Notes under the pieces: generated by a model | Told to the model about the DNA's origin: nothing | Databases searched by the model: none | The model's input: the letters and a program-made list of their open reading frames with translations, nothing else | Assembly (NCBI RefSeq): GCF_033807715.1 | Contig: NC_084599.1 | Location: forward strand, 32,836,160 to 32,900,159 | Direction of reading: 5' to 3' | Length of the DNA: 64,000 nucleotides | DNA from: Cololabis saira | Taxonomy: Eukaryota > Chordata > Actinopteri > Beloniformes > Belonidae | Program-made: the position numbers and the translations under genes | Part shown: in pieces, positions 33,135-45,346 of the stretch | Position numbering within the stretch: position 1 is the stretch's first letter | Layout of the letters: the number at the start of each line of letters is the position of its first letter

Positions 33135-33885
33135 TAGGGCTGGGGACCGATTCAAATGTCAAGAATCGATTCGATTCCGATTCTTAAGATTCAGAATCGA
33201 TTATCAAGATTCGATTCGATTCCAATATTGATTTGGGTTAGTGTTATTAAAACTGTTTTTTGAGCTGTTGCATGAATTATATGACTGTAGTTATGCAAAA
33301 TATTACTACTAGTATCATATTGAGATTAAACAGCAGGTATTGGCAGCTAATGATGCTGTAAGGACCAATCAGCTCCCAGAATGCTGATAGAACTGCTTTC
33401 AGAAACATCATGTGGGTCAGAATTATCAAACAGATCCAGGGCAGCAAACAGAGACGGATGAAATAGTTTTATTTTTTCCCACATTCCGTTTTTATTTGTT
33501 CCATTTTCGGTCTATTTTGGTTTTTAATTTTTGAGCATTTGGTTTTTAGCATTTTTTGCAAATGTAACCCCAAGACAGTATATAAAGTAATGAAATATAG
33601 ACAATTTATGCAGTTATAACCTAACACTTTAAAGGTATGAAAACATTAAACATATTTAAAGGCAAAAACATGGCACCAGTTATTCTCGTGTCCAACAAAA
33701 CATTCATTTTTTGGGGATAAACAAAAAAATAACAAAGTTGTAATGATGAAACCCCCCCCCCCCCCCCCCAAAAAAAAAAAAGAATCCAAAAAAAAAATCG
33801 ATCTTTAGACATATGAATCGATTTTTAGGAATTAATATGAGAATCGATTTAGAATTGGGAAATAGATTTTTTCAACACAGGCCTA
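33135..33885. mobile_element. hAT-type element, TAGGGCTG terminus
   Basis: It begins TAGGGCTGGGGACCGATTC and ends CAACACAGGCCTA, with an exact 8-bp duplication GTTGCTAG (33127-33134, 33886-33893). ATCGATT repeats occur near both ends. An internal C-run/A-run lies at about 33752-33781. It is non-autonomous, 751 bp long. Its left inner part (GTTAGTGTTATTAAAACTG) is shared with 37345-37400. Confidence 0.93.
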
Positions 33886-33893
33886 GTTGCTAG

Positions 33894-35470
33894 GCTAATG
33901 CCATCGTTATTGTAACACTGGCTCATGTGTTTCACTCGATGTGGTGCTCCTACCGTACTGTCCGGTCTGCACCGGAACTCTTCGGCAGTAGTGTACAGAT
34001 TTGTGAAGCTGCATTAGGATCTTTGAAGTAAAACTGACATTTCAATGACAGATTACTGCCACGGTAAAGCATGCGTTGATATCTGTGTTTCTTATTTTAC
34101 TGTCATCTATAAAGGAGCTGCATTCTTTCCTCTGTCTCTTTTTTTTTCTCTATTTGCTGTCTTTTCTCATTCTCTTTTTGGATGAAGTTGTTAATGCACC
34201 AGTAGATTACACACGCGGCATATCTCCGCCTGCACATTCCTCGCCAGCTTCTAAGCTTAGGAATGGGTATTTTACCTCGAGGGGATTTTGCTTTCCATTC
34301 GTAGCGGGATGTTGGGATGAGGTGTCAGAGGGGTGAGACATTCTTTGATGATATAGCTGCTGCTCGCTAATGCTGTTTATGAGAGAAAGAGACTGGTGTG
34401 ACATGAAATCCTGCACTAACAGAGGCTGTATTTTTGGGCACATGCACATTACTGATGTAATATTTCTCTACCTGCTGTGTGCTTCATCATCATTCGCTGC
34501 TCGCACTGTGTCAAAACTAAGGAGCCCAAAGGAGATTAAAGAGTCGAGGGAATGGTGAAGGAAAGTCAGGGACAACTTTCTTTTACACTCGTACAATGGG
34601 GGAAAAAAAAAATGCCTTTTCATATTATTTGCAAAAATAAAACGGACAAAAGGTTCTTCCTCTTGGAGTTACAAGGACGGGATTATTGGTGTGTTTGAAG
34701 TTAAAGCTGATGAACTTTAGTTTCTTGAGTGTTTCCGGGCCCTTTGAGATGCTGACAGCACTTGAGCTGTTTGTTTTTTGTACTCTTGAGTTTAGAGATG
34801 CTGCTTTGGAGGAGCGAAGAGAAGAGCCAAGAGAGAGGAGCAGTAGACTCCAGTGGTGGAAATGAATGGGAATCATTTTGGGGTTTTTTGGGTTTTTTTT
34901 TGCATGTCATTACTAGTTTGGATCAGATCTCTCCTCCTTTCAGTCTTCCTTCCTGGCATGTGTTCATTGTGTGTTTAACCGGTGACGTCTCTCTCTCTCT
35001 CGCTCTCTGTCTCTCTCCCCGTCCCTCCCTCCCTTCACCCCCACATCCCATTATGCATCACTGGAAGCGGTGCTTGAATGTTTGGAAGCAGAGTGACACC
35101 TTCTCAATAGACCTTAAGAGGGCCTCTCTTCCCCTTCTCGCTCTCTCTCGCTGTCTCCCCCATTTCTCTCTCTCTCACACTCACACACACACACAGTCAG
35201 ATACTTTAAAATAAAAAACATTGGCCAGTTCTGTGTGTCAGAATAATGAATAGTGCTGTGACCTTGCATGCAGCATCTGCATTATCCTGTTGTGCCTAAA
35301 AAGATTTTTTTTCTTTTGTTTACATATGTTTCCTATTAGTAAATGAATCATTTTTGTTGAGCTATTCCTCTTATTATGGAGGATTTTTGGTTGTTACATA
35401 CCGTTTTTGAGGTTTTAATGTGATTTCCCACAAAACAACAAGATGATGGGCCTGAACGCTCGTCACTCGG
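33894..35470. other. Intron sequence, nothing recognised
   Basis: CT-rich tracts lie at about 34988-35020 and 35136-35190, with no mobile element boundary or coding motif. Confidence 0.35.
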
Positions 35471-35514
35471 TTAAAGGGGACCTATTATGAAAAACACGTT
35501 TTTTCTTGCTTTAA

Positions 35515-36740
35515 AGGGGACCTATTATGAAAAACACGTTTTTTCTTGTTTTAACATATATAAAGTGGTCTCCCCTCACCCTGCCAGCACAGGGGAGACA
35601 AAATACCATGGAATTCTGCAGGGTCTCTGACCCCCGACTTACAGAGTCCCCCAGTGTCACGTGACCTTTTTTTGAGCCATTCTGAATCTGCGCCTATGGT
35701 GACGTGACCATAGGCGCTCATTTCCATAGGTTCGGCCTCCGCTGCTGAAACCACGCCCACACCCAGCCAGCTACGCAGGCTGGAGCGGACCATCCTTGAG
35801 CCAGTCGCGGCGCCGCGGATCCAGGTTAAATCATCCAGGTTCCCAGGTGGTTTGGGAGCTGGGTCCTCGGAGGTCCGTCCCAGGTCGGACCAGCTTCATC
35901 CTCCGAGATTTTCAGCCAAATCTGTCGGTTTGATCCCCGGTAACGGGTGATGCGCAGAGGATGCGCCCCGGAGCCGATCTGTGCGCCCGCCGTGCGGTTG
36001 CGGCGCCCGTCGCGCAGCATCCGCTGGGCAGATCCAGCTGAAATTCCGCTGGTCGGTCCCCGGGAGTCCCTGCTACCAGTCCAGGCCGGTTCCTGCGGTC
36101 CCGGCCGGTCGGAACCGGTCAGATTCCCCGGTTAAAGCCGCGGTGATGCGCGCTGCTCCAGCCCGACTTCCTGGTTCCCAAAGCGCGGTCCGTCCGCCTA
36201 AATTGTCCAGGTTCCCAGCCGCTTTGGGAGCAGGGATTTCTGGGGTACGTCCCAGGCTGGACCAGCTTCACCCTCCGAGATTTTCAGCGAAATCTGTCGG
36301 TTTGATCACCGGTAACGGGCGATGCGCCCCGGAGCCACGCCGGGTGCCCGCCGTGGCTCCGGGGCCAGCGTTCAGCATCCGGCGGGCAGATCCGGCTGAA
36401 ATAGTGCATAAATGTTATTTATATACAACTCATATTTTATTTTTTTAACAATAAAGTTGCCATTTGTGAAAATTCAGTGTTGTGAGCGAGGTTTATGCTC
36501 CTCCCCTGCTACACGTCATTCAGGGAGCCAATCAGCACAGAGCCTCATTATCATACCCCCCCCCCCCCCCCCCCCCTTCCCTTAGAATGGAGCACAGAAA
36601 AAGAGGTTACAAGCAGTAAAACTAGTGACAGGGCCCACAGGCTGGATTTCTGATTTATGTAGAAAAAACAAGCTTTAGATTGTTTTTAAGACATTCAAGG
36701 CCTGTTTAAAATATACATTAAATGCCATAATAGGTCTCCT
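35515..36740 (+). mobile_element. TTAA-target element (copy 3) nested in copy 2
   Basis: The same 5' end, AGGGGACCTATTATGAAAAA, recurs 40 bp inside copy 2, and the element ends CATAATAGGTCTCCT. TTAA is duplicated at 35511-35514 and 36741-36744. The outer element continues exactly across the site (TTCTTGCT-TTAA-CATATATAAAG), as shown by the uninterrupted copy at 55323. This directly demonstrates a TTAA target duplication. It carries a GC-rich internal duplication (35831-36400) and a C-run at about 36557-36577. Confidence 0.93.
35831..36405 (+). repeat. GC-rich internal tandem duplication (~376 bp period)
   Basis: 35831 onward and 36207 onward share TCCAGGTTCCCAG, then GGACCAGCTTCA, CCTCCGAGATTTTCAGC and AAATCTGTCGGTTTGATC, then GGTAACGGG and GCGCCCCGGAGCC, in the same order. 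The block is unusually CpG-rich for this window. Confidence 0.8.
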
Positions 36741-36937
36741 TTAACATATATAAAGTGGTCTCCCCTCAGCCTGCCAACTCAGAGAAGGAGGAAAGCAACC
36801 AAATTCTGCAGTGTCTGTACAGCCGCCTGGATGAGCTACCCAGTCTGATGTGGCTTCTACGAGCCGTTCAGATTCTGCGCATTTTCGTTACGTAACCAAA
36901 ATGCAAACCACGCCCACAACTATGAAACCGTATAACT

Positions 36938-38677
36938 CAGGGCTCCAGACTAACTTTTTTCACTAGGAGCACAGTAGCCCCTAACTGAAAATTTTTAGGG
37001 GCACAATCAGAAATTTTAGGAGCGCACATCGTTTATCGACACGCTAACCAAATTTTTACATTTCTACTACATTTCAGTGTATTAGTAATACGTATTTCAT
37101 AATAGATAAATGAATTCAGGGACTAAAGCAAAAAAAATATTTTTGACTGAAAAAAATTTTTCAGGCCAGTTCATATTCCCCCGCCATCTATGCGCTGCAC
37201 CACACTTTTTTGCCGTGCGGTCGTTTCCCAAAGGTTTCAAGTAAAAAAGTTAAATGCTGTATTAGCCCTTCTGTTTTTTTTTTTTTTTTTTTTTAATCAA
37301 ATTTTATTCATTTGATTCGATCCGATCCGATATTAATGTGGGTTAGTGTTATTAAAAATGTTTTTTGAGCTGTTGCCTGAATTATACGACTGTAAAATAA
37401 CTAGTGGAATAATAATTTCACAATAATTATTGTGAAATAACTAAAAAATAAATAACTCAAATGGGTCTTTCAATATCCATTTAAAGTGCAAAAAAGAAGG
37501 AAATATCAACAGCTCATGCAGTAAACAAATAATTTTAGCTTGTCTAATTTATTCTGTCACCAGACACACAGCTTGCCATGAAGCATCAGGGATTTTTCAG
37601 GTATGTCATGACAAACTGTGTGTCCAATAACAGAAGAAACCAAACAAGCTATGAACTTCATTGAACTAATATAACATTTTGAAATTTAAGCTGAAATATC
37701 CAAAACACTGAACACTGGTTTTGCACGGGTGGGGGTGTTTATGAGTGTGTATGTGTGTGTATGAGTGTGTCCTTGTCTGTGTGTAACGTGCCTGGCGATT
37801 CAATGATCTGCAAGTTTTGCCCGCACACAGTTGACTGGACACGAAAAGATACATGCGAAAAAAGATCATGTACTTTAACGGCGAAGTCTGTAGGTGTAAT
37901 AATCATAATTTTGTATTACGACGCGCTCTCCTCACGTGGAGCGCGAGAGCGGGGTCTGTTTCTTAACGCAGCTGGTTGTCTGTGTGAGCGGACATTAACG
38001 CATAAGGCAGCATTAACGCAGGCTCAAACAGCAAGTCATTTCCAGCATTAACAGTCCTGCTCAGCCCGCTGTCTGTACGGAGTAAACTGTGGTTCTGTAT
38101 TTTCTGCGCTGGTTTCTCAGGCGGCCGCTTCCACATGTTTGTTTTCTTCACGAGGGCAGCGGGGGCGGGCGGGGGAAAGAAGCGCAGTGTCCCCGGCTCT
38201 TAGCGACCCTTTTTTCAGCATTTTTTCAAAAGAAAACTTAATTTAGTTCGAGTTTTAAAAACCAGCGCTTTGTTAACGCTACCGCTGCTCTTTGACGCCG
38301 TGTTCATTGTTTGATAGTTTCACACCGCGCACATATGTGAATTAAATGACGTGACTACTGGTCCCCCAGTCTCTGACAAGTCGTCTTCACTGAGGGGCGG
38401 GGGCGAACCCGCCCTCCTCTGTTTCTGATTGGCTGATACCAAGGCTCTGGCAGCTTTATTGGTTTACAACAGCGTCAGTTTAATGTCCAACATGATTTAA
38501 TTGGATAGTCTAACGGCTGATTTATGGTTCCGCGTTACACCAACGCAGAGCCTACGGCGTTGGTGTAACACTGGCAAATTTACTGGTCGCACGTGTGCGA
38601 GTGGACATGAAATTCAGTCGCACATACTCAAATTTTGGTCGCAAAATGCGAGCATTTGGTCGCAGTCTGGAGCCCTG
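36938..38677. mobile_element. hAT-type element nested in copy 2
   Basis: The ends CAGGGCTCCAGACTAAC and GCAGTCTGGAGCCCTG are inverted repeats, with an exact 8-bp duplication GTATAACT (36930-36937, 38678-38685). It is 1740 bp long without an intact transposase. It includes a segment shared with the 33135 element (37345-37400) and a palindromic MITE fragment (38514-38572). Confidence 0.95.
38514..38572 (+). mobile_element. Palindromic MITE fragment
   Basis: Starts GGCTGATTTATGGTTCCGCG and contains CAACGCAGAGCCTACGGCG. Same family as 18540-18625, left end only. Confidence 0.7.
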
Positions 38678-38934
38678 GTATAACTGCATGCGAGCGTCCG
38701 ACTATCGCTTCGCACTGCGTGACATCGGACGCTCTCTGTCCATCTCCCTCCAGCCAGCTGCCACTTTATTGAGGTTTTTGTAGTGAAATGAGGAGGTATC
38801 ATAGATAACTTCTCATTTCAACTTACTGGATCAGCCGTTCCCCATCCGTGACTGTTTCCTACAGCGCTGTCAACCGGCTTTAGAAGCAGGGCGTCCGACA
38901 AATGTTCAGCTCCAAACGGCGCGGTGCGACACAG

Positions 38935-39029
38935 AGCCTACGTTGTAGGGTAAGGCGTAGCCTACGGTGCGCGTTGCCGCGTACCCTACGCCGTAGGTTG
39001 GTGTAACGCGGAACCATAAATCAGCCTTA
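38935..39029 (-). mobile_element. Palindromic MITE fragment
   Basis: CAGAGCCTACGTTGTAGGG leads through CCCTACGCCGTAGG to the right terminus CGGAACCATAAATCAGCCTT. It is inserted in the outer TTAA element beside ACTCCGCCGGCCGGAGC. Confidence 0.7.
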
Positions 39030-41599
39030 ACTCCGCCGGCCGGAGCTTCCACCATTTTTTTTCGTAGCAGTGTTTCGCATCATCGCGTCAGGCAGCCAAT
39101 CAGCACAGAGCCTCATTGTCATAGCCTCCCCGCCCACTCAGAATCCCACATAGAGAATGGGGTTAGAGAATGGGATGATAAAGACATGGTTTAGAGGCTG
39201 CATTTCTATTTCATTTAGCAAAAACAATCAAAAGCTTGTTTTTAAGACATTCAAGACCTGTTTAAAATAGGGATTAAATGCCATAATAGGTCCCCTTTAA
39301 AGGCATGAAAACGCTGACAAACTTCGGTGAACCTTCCGTCTCGGTGTGTTTCCCCACCATATTTTTCGTGCCCTCTGTCTTACACACATGCACAGACTTA
39401 AACATGAGCATGGCAGCTGTTGCGAGACTGAAGACTGTGACCTTTTCTACCACAAACTCGATACAGAATAAGCAGCTATCTTTGAAAGTGATTTTTTTTT
39501 TTTTCCCCCTTTTGTTTCATTTCACAGTATCTTGACGTTGCTGTATGTCGACTGCATGGCGATGGGTCGCTAATGCTGTCCGGGTGATGGGGTTATTGAT
39601 TCAAACGTAACCTGTGTGCGTGATGTCTTTTGATGTATGAACTTTCTTTTCATGTATGGCATCACTGATGATGAGCAGCTTCTCTCCTCTGTTCTGTTGT
39701 TGTCTGCTCTTTTTGTTTATTTAGACAACATGCATGGATGCACTGTTTTTTTTCCCCCATTCCCCCTTTTTTATTTTTTTTACCCAGCCAATAGTTTACT
39801 GGGCCTGTAAGCTAATAATTTTTTTTTTGAGAATCTGACTTTGATATCTTTTCAAATAATGCATCAAAGGATTTGTGAATGAAAGCATCTGAATTTGTCC
39901 AGGATTAATCATGTACCAGTTGTTCCACCATAAATACAACCAGAACGCATTAACAGGATGTGAAGTGAAGGAATTTCGCAGCGTGGTTTTCACTTTTTCT
40001 TTTCTTGTGTAGTGCAAACCTTTTCTTTTTTCCCACAGCATATAAACTGCATATAAACTGTTCAGTTTTTGACCTCTGAAAATTAACAAGACATAACACG
40101 TGAGGTTGGACACCATAAACAAAAGACCTTTTATTATAAAACTTCCTCATTGACGCCTGTGTAATCCCCAAGTGCTCTGAGCAAATGTGTGTTTAAACTG
40201 TAAACACAGAAACTGCTGGCTCGGGAAATATTGAATTAAATATTGACATTTGCAAACAAAAGTCTCCACGACACACACACGTGTGCAATTATTCCACTCT
40301 GCACCGTAAAGACTGAGTGACCCAGTTGTAGAGGAGACGGGCGTGAAGTGTAATTGCTCCACTGGCTTGTTTATTGTCAATGTTTTATCTGACTTTTTGT
40401 GTTTTTGTGGAGATCGGTTCATCAGGTAGTTTTAAAAGATTGTGGCATGATCTGGATGGAGTTCCTTTTCAATTATACAAGTAGATCTACTTAAAACATG
40501 AACGTCATAGCACCTGCAACTACTACAAACCGCTAACGGTTCCCTTTGGTGACAAAATATTTAACGTATAATAGGACTACTTTCTCTACAAATCTTAATC
40601 TAATGTTGTTAAAATGCCTTCGAACTCTAAAGAAAGACATGCTTATTAGCTTCTGGTTTCTAAAATGTTTAGTTTAATGGCCTTTTTGGAGTTTATACAA
40701 ATAATTTGATTGATACAAAATTTCGTGCTGTGGAGGAGGAATGCTTTTCATGTGAAAACCTGTTGATCAAAGGTGTTATTAGCGATCTTGGTTATTTAAT
40801 GAGTCATTGAACAAATATCCGTCCAGAACGCTTTGGCTGCTTTTCAATATGTGTTCTTGTGTTCTTCTGAAACGTCATCATCTGCAGCTGAAGTGCTGTT
40901 CCTTCTGTCCTCTAACAGAAGACGTACGCGGATGTGTTCTCGATCCCTCCATTTGATCAAAGATGCATCCAGGGGAGGCGGGTGTAGATCTGAGATGGAA
41001 ACGTGTCCCACAATGCATTTCACACCAACAAGTGAAAGAATTCTGTCAGAAGATTATTTTCATACAAGAATATAGTTATTATAACTTTATACTAGATGTA
41101 GAGTTCGTTTTCTTTTACTTCTCAAGTCTACCAAACTTTATTCACAATGTGTCTGGCATACAAAAGCGCAAAACCCACTAAAAACACATCTTAAAAAGTA
41201 ATGCTTATAAAGACTTAAACGAGAGCAATTTATGGTGTTTCTTTTAGGGTGTTTATCTTTATAACCAATTAAACTGTAGATGGTATCTGTGCAGTCAGTG
41301 CAATACGTGTTAGCCTGTTAGCTGAGCTGTGATGTCATCAAGAACACAAGTACGCTGCTGTTCCAATTGAGAATTGATAAACGGCCTCTTTATTGATTAG
41401 TAGGCTCTACATTGGTTCAGTACGCTCTATATCTCTCACGAGGGGAATTTTACGGCATAAATGGGTAAATCGAACAAGATTCAGCTTGATGATGTTGACA
41501 TTTGCTTCTGTCAAGAGGGCTTACCACAATAAATAGTACAAATAATTGACTTTGGTAAACATTTAATGCAACAGACGATCTCATTCAGCAAACTGATCT

Positions 41600-41930
41600 C
41601 CAGTGGAAATGAAATCCTCCTCCTTTGCTGCCTTTTCCCTCCCCCCTTCAGTCTCTTTCCTTGACATTCAACTTATCTGTGCAAGTTCAGGTCTCACAGT
41701 GCTGAATAATTAGCCGTATCTTGTCATTTTACCTTGGTTTTGGCAGTGATGAGTTGAAAGAACAAGTCAGTCTCAGGACACCTTACATAATTAGGACCTC
41801 TTACAGCTCCTCTGATGGATTGAATTCATTCCCGGCCCCTTCTGGAAGTCAGGAGTACAATAATACCTAATTTACTGACAATTACTTTTATCAGATGTTG
41901 GAAAATGATGGTTTTACCCTTCAGGGCAAC
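41600..41930. promoter_or_regulatory. Candidate conserved noncoding element
   Basis: Non-repetitive, with motifs such as CTGAATAATTAGCC, TACATAATTAGGACC, ACCTAATTTACTGACAATTA and CTTTTATCAGATG. It resembles developmental enhancer composition; weak inference only. Confidence 0.22.
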
Positions 41931-42289
41931 TTTGCAGTGTAAAGATACTTGAGATGGTGGGTATGTGTGTGTTTTTCCTCAAACTTCAAAGAAACCTCAG
42001 TGTTTTCATCTGCGCACACTGGAGACGCATTGATCCATTTCTAATCAAGCACTCGCACCTTGCACCTGTTAAAAAATCCAGAGGGAGAAGATGTGTTTCT
42101 TCACGCTCCCAACTTAAAAGGCTGAGTTGAAAAATAAAGTAAGACAAGACAGTGGTTTAAAAAAAGGGGAAGCGCGGACTAAAACGAGTAGGATTTCTAC
42201 GGGGGATGGAAAACTGCAACAGATTATTTATTTATTTGTGTTCGTATGCGCTTGGTAGAGCTCGCCTGAATGCAGTTTTATGAGTTCTG

Positions 42290-42480
42290 GAGCTTCAGCA
42301 GAGGATTACCGTGATTATTTGAAGCTTCAGAAATAATCATTGGCCTATATTGTCCGAGGCAACTGCCTCTTCTCTGTGATGCTAATTGGATGAGGCCGTT
42401 GTTTGCTGGCGGTGGTCGGACTAAGCTGATCCTGGGTCGCTTGGCAGAATCACTACACGTGGTGAATGATGAGCAAAGTC
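42290..42480. promoter_or_regulatory. Candidate conserved noncoding element
   Basis: Non-repetitive block with GTGATTATTTGAAGC, AAATAATCATTGGCC, GATGCTAATTGGATG and CACTACACGTGGTG (an E-box palindrome). No coding signal. Conservation cannot be tested here. Confidence 0.22.
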
Positions 42481-43756
42481 TGAATCGGGAATGCAAAAAA
42501 CATAAAATAAAAGTAAATATCATGGTTGATGTGTGTTTGCGGACGCGTGAGCATTAAAGTTCAGCGCTGTGATTTTGACCTTAATTTACCACGTTAGCGC
42601 AAAGTCTCCAGAGGGTCTTTGGATGCGTGTTGGAAGTTTGTAACCCCCCCCTCCGTCCCCCCACCTCCACCACTGCTAACTGAGTTCGATGAATGACACA
42701 TTTATGCCTCACATAGCGAATTACACTAATACGCCAGTGTGTGTTTGTGTGTTTGTGTAGTTGTGCGGGCAAGAGGGGGATTGCGTTGCGAAGGGGGGTC
42801 AGCAGCAATCTGTAAAGTCAGAGTTTTTAATGAGATCAATGCTTTTCTTTCTGCATCTCCAGATGGTCGTGGTACTGGAGGCTGTATGCGTATGGATGGG
42901 TTTTTGTCTGTCTGTGTGTGTGTGTTTGTGTGTGTGTGTGATTATGTGGGCGCAAGGGAAGGAGCTGCAGGGACCTTGGACAGATAAATCTTTAATCGTG
43001 CGCTTGCTCTCATGTTTCCTTTAATTGCCCCCTGAATCAATAAAAGGATGGCGGTATTTTTGTTTTATCCACTGTTTCCATAGGAAATAATTTGTTTAAT
43101 AGAATAAATTGTATGTTGCTTTGTGTGTTGTCTTGCTATGTGTCTGTCTGTTTTTATTACGCATTAAATATTGTTTCATCGTAAATACTCATAAATACTA
43201 CTTTTGTACGCTACTCTAACATTTTGACAACATGATCTGTTTCGAGTGTGATGTGTGAACATGTTTTACCTTTCCCCGCAGTCCAATAAGTCAATATCTC
43301 AAACAAAACCCTTGTAATCAGCTCTTCTATTTTTTTCATTCTGTTGTTTAATTCTGTTGTATAATTCTTAAATATTTGCCGGTCCAGGCAAGATAAGCCT
43401 CGGTGCGTGTCTGCAGATGTACATGTGTGGGAGGGATGTTAAATAGCTTACATCTGAGGCTGCTGAGAGACTACGTTTCCTTCAAGGTTTTTTTTGTTTT
43501 TTTTTTCCCCCTCACTATCATTGTTTCTTTTTTTTCTCTCATTTCAAATCCATCGATGTCTCATCCCTCTCTCTCTGGTGCATGCTTTTAATCAACAGCA
43601 AGAGCAATGCTGAGGGGGCCGAGCTGTTCATGTGTGGAAGTATCATGATTGCATTCTTTCTTTTGGGGTATCGGGGGGAGAGAGAGAGAGAGAGAAAGAG
43701 AGAAATACAGATCTTTGATGGGTCTGATGTGTCTGCATTAAGGTTTAGTAACTCAA

Positions 43757-43985
43757 GTACCACTTGAATTTTGAACTGAATGCCTTTTTATTGTCATCAT
43801 ACATTGTATAACGGAATTGTAGAGCTTCTCATGTGCTCAGTGCAAAACAATTACAGTAACAAACAACAAGTAGGTAATAAGTGCCGATATTATAATATAA
43901 GAATAAAAAGTATAAAGTCTTCAAAATTGTATTGTAACTGTACATCTTGTACTTGTTCAGGATCTTGATGGCTTTTGGAAAGAAA
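43757..43985. repeat. Dispersed fish repeat (TTTATTGTCATCATACATTG)
   Basis: GCCTTTTTATTGTCATCATA followed by ACGGAATTGTAGAGC, and later CAGGATCTTGATGGCTTTTG and GAAAGAA, match a dispersed motif set common in fish. Its class is uncertain, and it is likely part of a retroelement. Confidence 0.45.
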
Positions 43986-44611
43986 AGAAAGATGGTAAAG
44001 ATGGGCCAAATGCCATTTTGCGGGCTCAGGAAACTAATCAGTTTTGGTCAGTTAGGGGGGTGTTATAATGAATTTATGTTATAACACTTTTATGTAATTT
44101 GTCGGTAGACATGTACATTTCCTTGATCTGTGATCAGAACCGTCTATTTTTATTTCCACTTGGCTCTGACTGAAATCAGCTGATTTTGGTACCAATAATG
44201 ACACTTTTTAGTTTTTTGTTTTGGTCAGATTCGTGTGGTCAGCCGAAAGAGAGGGTTGTTTTTTTTTTTTTTTTTGCAAAACGTTGAATGGGTAAGTTAG
44301 TTATTGAAAGCACACACTTGCATAAAAAAGATATTAGACTAAGTCCCACACTTAAATACAAATATAAAGCTTGTAGAGCGTTAACTGTCAGCAATCTAAC
44401 TTCTGGGCTGAAGCCAAACTCGAAGTAACTAAAGTTGCAGTACCGCAAATGACCACTGGAGGCTGGCTGCAAAAGTTAGTCATTCTCCACTGATTCCACT
44501 GTTTAAATGTACAACTTTGCAGCAGGAAAAAAAACATATTTATGAGCCTGGTTGAAAACGATTTGGTCTCCATGTCTAGATTTCACATCCATGACAACTG
44601 CGTGGGGGAGT

Positions 44612-44990
44612 GTTTTTTTTTTTTAATATATGTTTATTTGATATGGGCATAGCAATTGGACAAACCAGATACATTGTTTAAGTGTTAAGTGTAATAAAAT
44701 ATCAAGATAACAAGAATGGGGAAAAAAAAAAATGAAAAATGAAAAAAAAACAAACAGCAAAACAATTGGAAAGGAAATCAAAGAAATACAAACAATTTTC
44801 AATTAGAAACATAAAAAGACAACAAAGCAAGCAGTCAACAAGTTAAGAACTATTCATGTGTACACTGCTGATTAGATTCTAACCACTGTTTGAGTCCTTT
44901 GTTAAAAGCTTTTGTATTGGTCTCTAATTTTAACTCAGTGGGTAGAGAGTTCCATAGTTTTGCCTCCTTTACAGAGAGAGCAGTTGGTAG
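44612..44990 (-). pseudogene. LINE reverse-transcriptase C-terminus and 3'UTR
   Basis: On the minus strand, 44984-44850 encodes TALSVKEAKLWNSLPTELKL, then ETNTKAFNKGLKQWL, and stops after CTHE. The W-N-x-L-P-x-E-L-K and F-x-x-x-L-K-x-W-L pattern is the usual end of fish LINE ORFs (CR1/L2/Rex-like). An AT-rich 3'UTR ends in an A-run at about 44612-44625. The 5' end is truncated at about 44990, where a MITE-like sequence begins. Confidence 0.75.
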
Positions 44991-45346
44991 TTCCCCAGCG
45001 CTGTGAACCCTTCGGACTTCTCCGTCACTCCATTTTGCCGCAGAGCGCTAGTTGACACTTTGTTTAGGTTCCGGCTTTTCCGGTCACAGTGAATCAAAGA
45101 GATAAAGACAACTATTGTGCAAAAAACAAAAGAAATCACTGAACCGGAACCGGAAATGCGTCGCTACCAAGCAAACCAATCACAGCCCTCTTGGTCTGCG
45201 TTGGGTCTGCTTCGCTTCGACGCGTAGTTACAATTTTTAGGAGGTGCACGTCAGGCTACATAGCATACACCGTAGGGTGCGCGTTGCTGCATACCCTACG
45301 GCGTAGGCTCTGTGTCGATTTAACACAGAATCATAATTAAGGCTTT
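44991..45346 (-). mobile_element. Palindromic-family MITE copy
   Basis: The right terminus ACACAGAATCATAATTAAGG and CATACCCTACGGCGTAGGC match the GCAGAGCCTACG family. The left part (from CCCCAGCGCTGTGAACCC) lacks a clear terminus. The left boundary is approximate. Confidence 0.55.

Larger units (their letters stand above)
35475..39296 (+). mobile_element. TTAA-target element (copy 2, outer)
   Basis: The left end AGGGGACCTATTATGAAAAA and right end CATAATAGGTCCCCT are flanked by TTAA (35471-35474, 39297-39300). It has been expanded to 3.8 kb by a same-family insertion (35515-36740), a hAT element (36938-38677) and palindromic MITE sequence (38935-39029). Without these inserts the remaining sequence resembles the 385-bp copy at 55323-55707. 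Confidence 0.88.
39301..43756. other. Intron sequence with few repeats
   Basis: No gene recognised. Short GT tracts lie at about 42738-42760 and 42906-42942, and a GA tract at about 43678-43700. Two non-repetitive blocks are listed separately as regulatory candidates. Confidence 0.35.
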
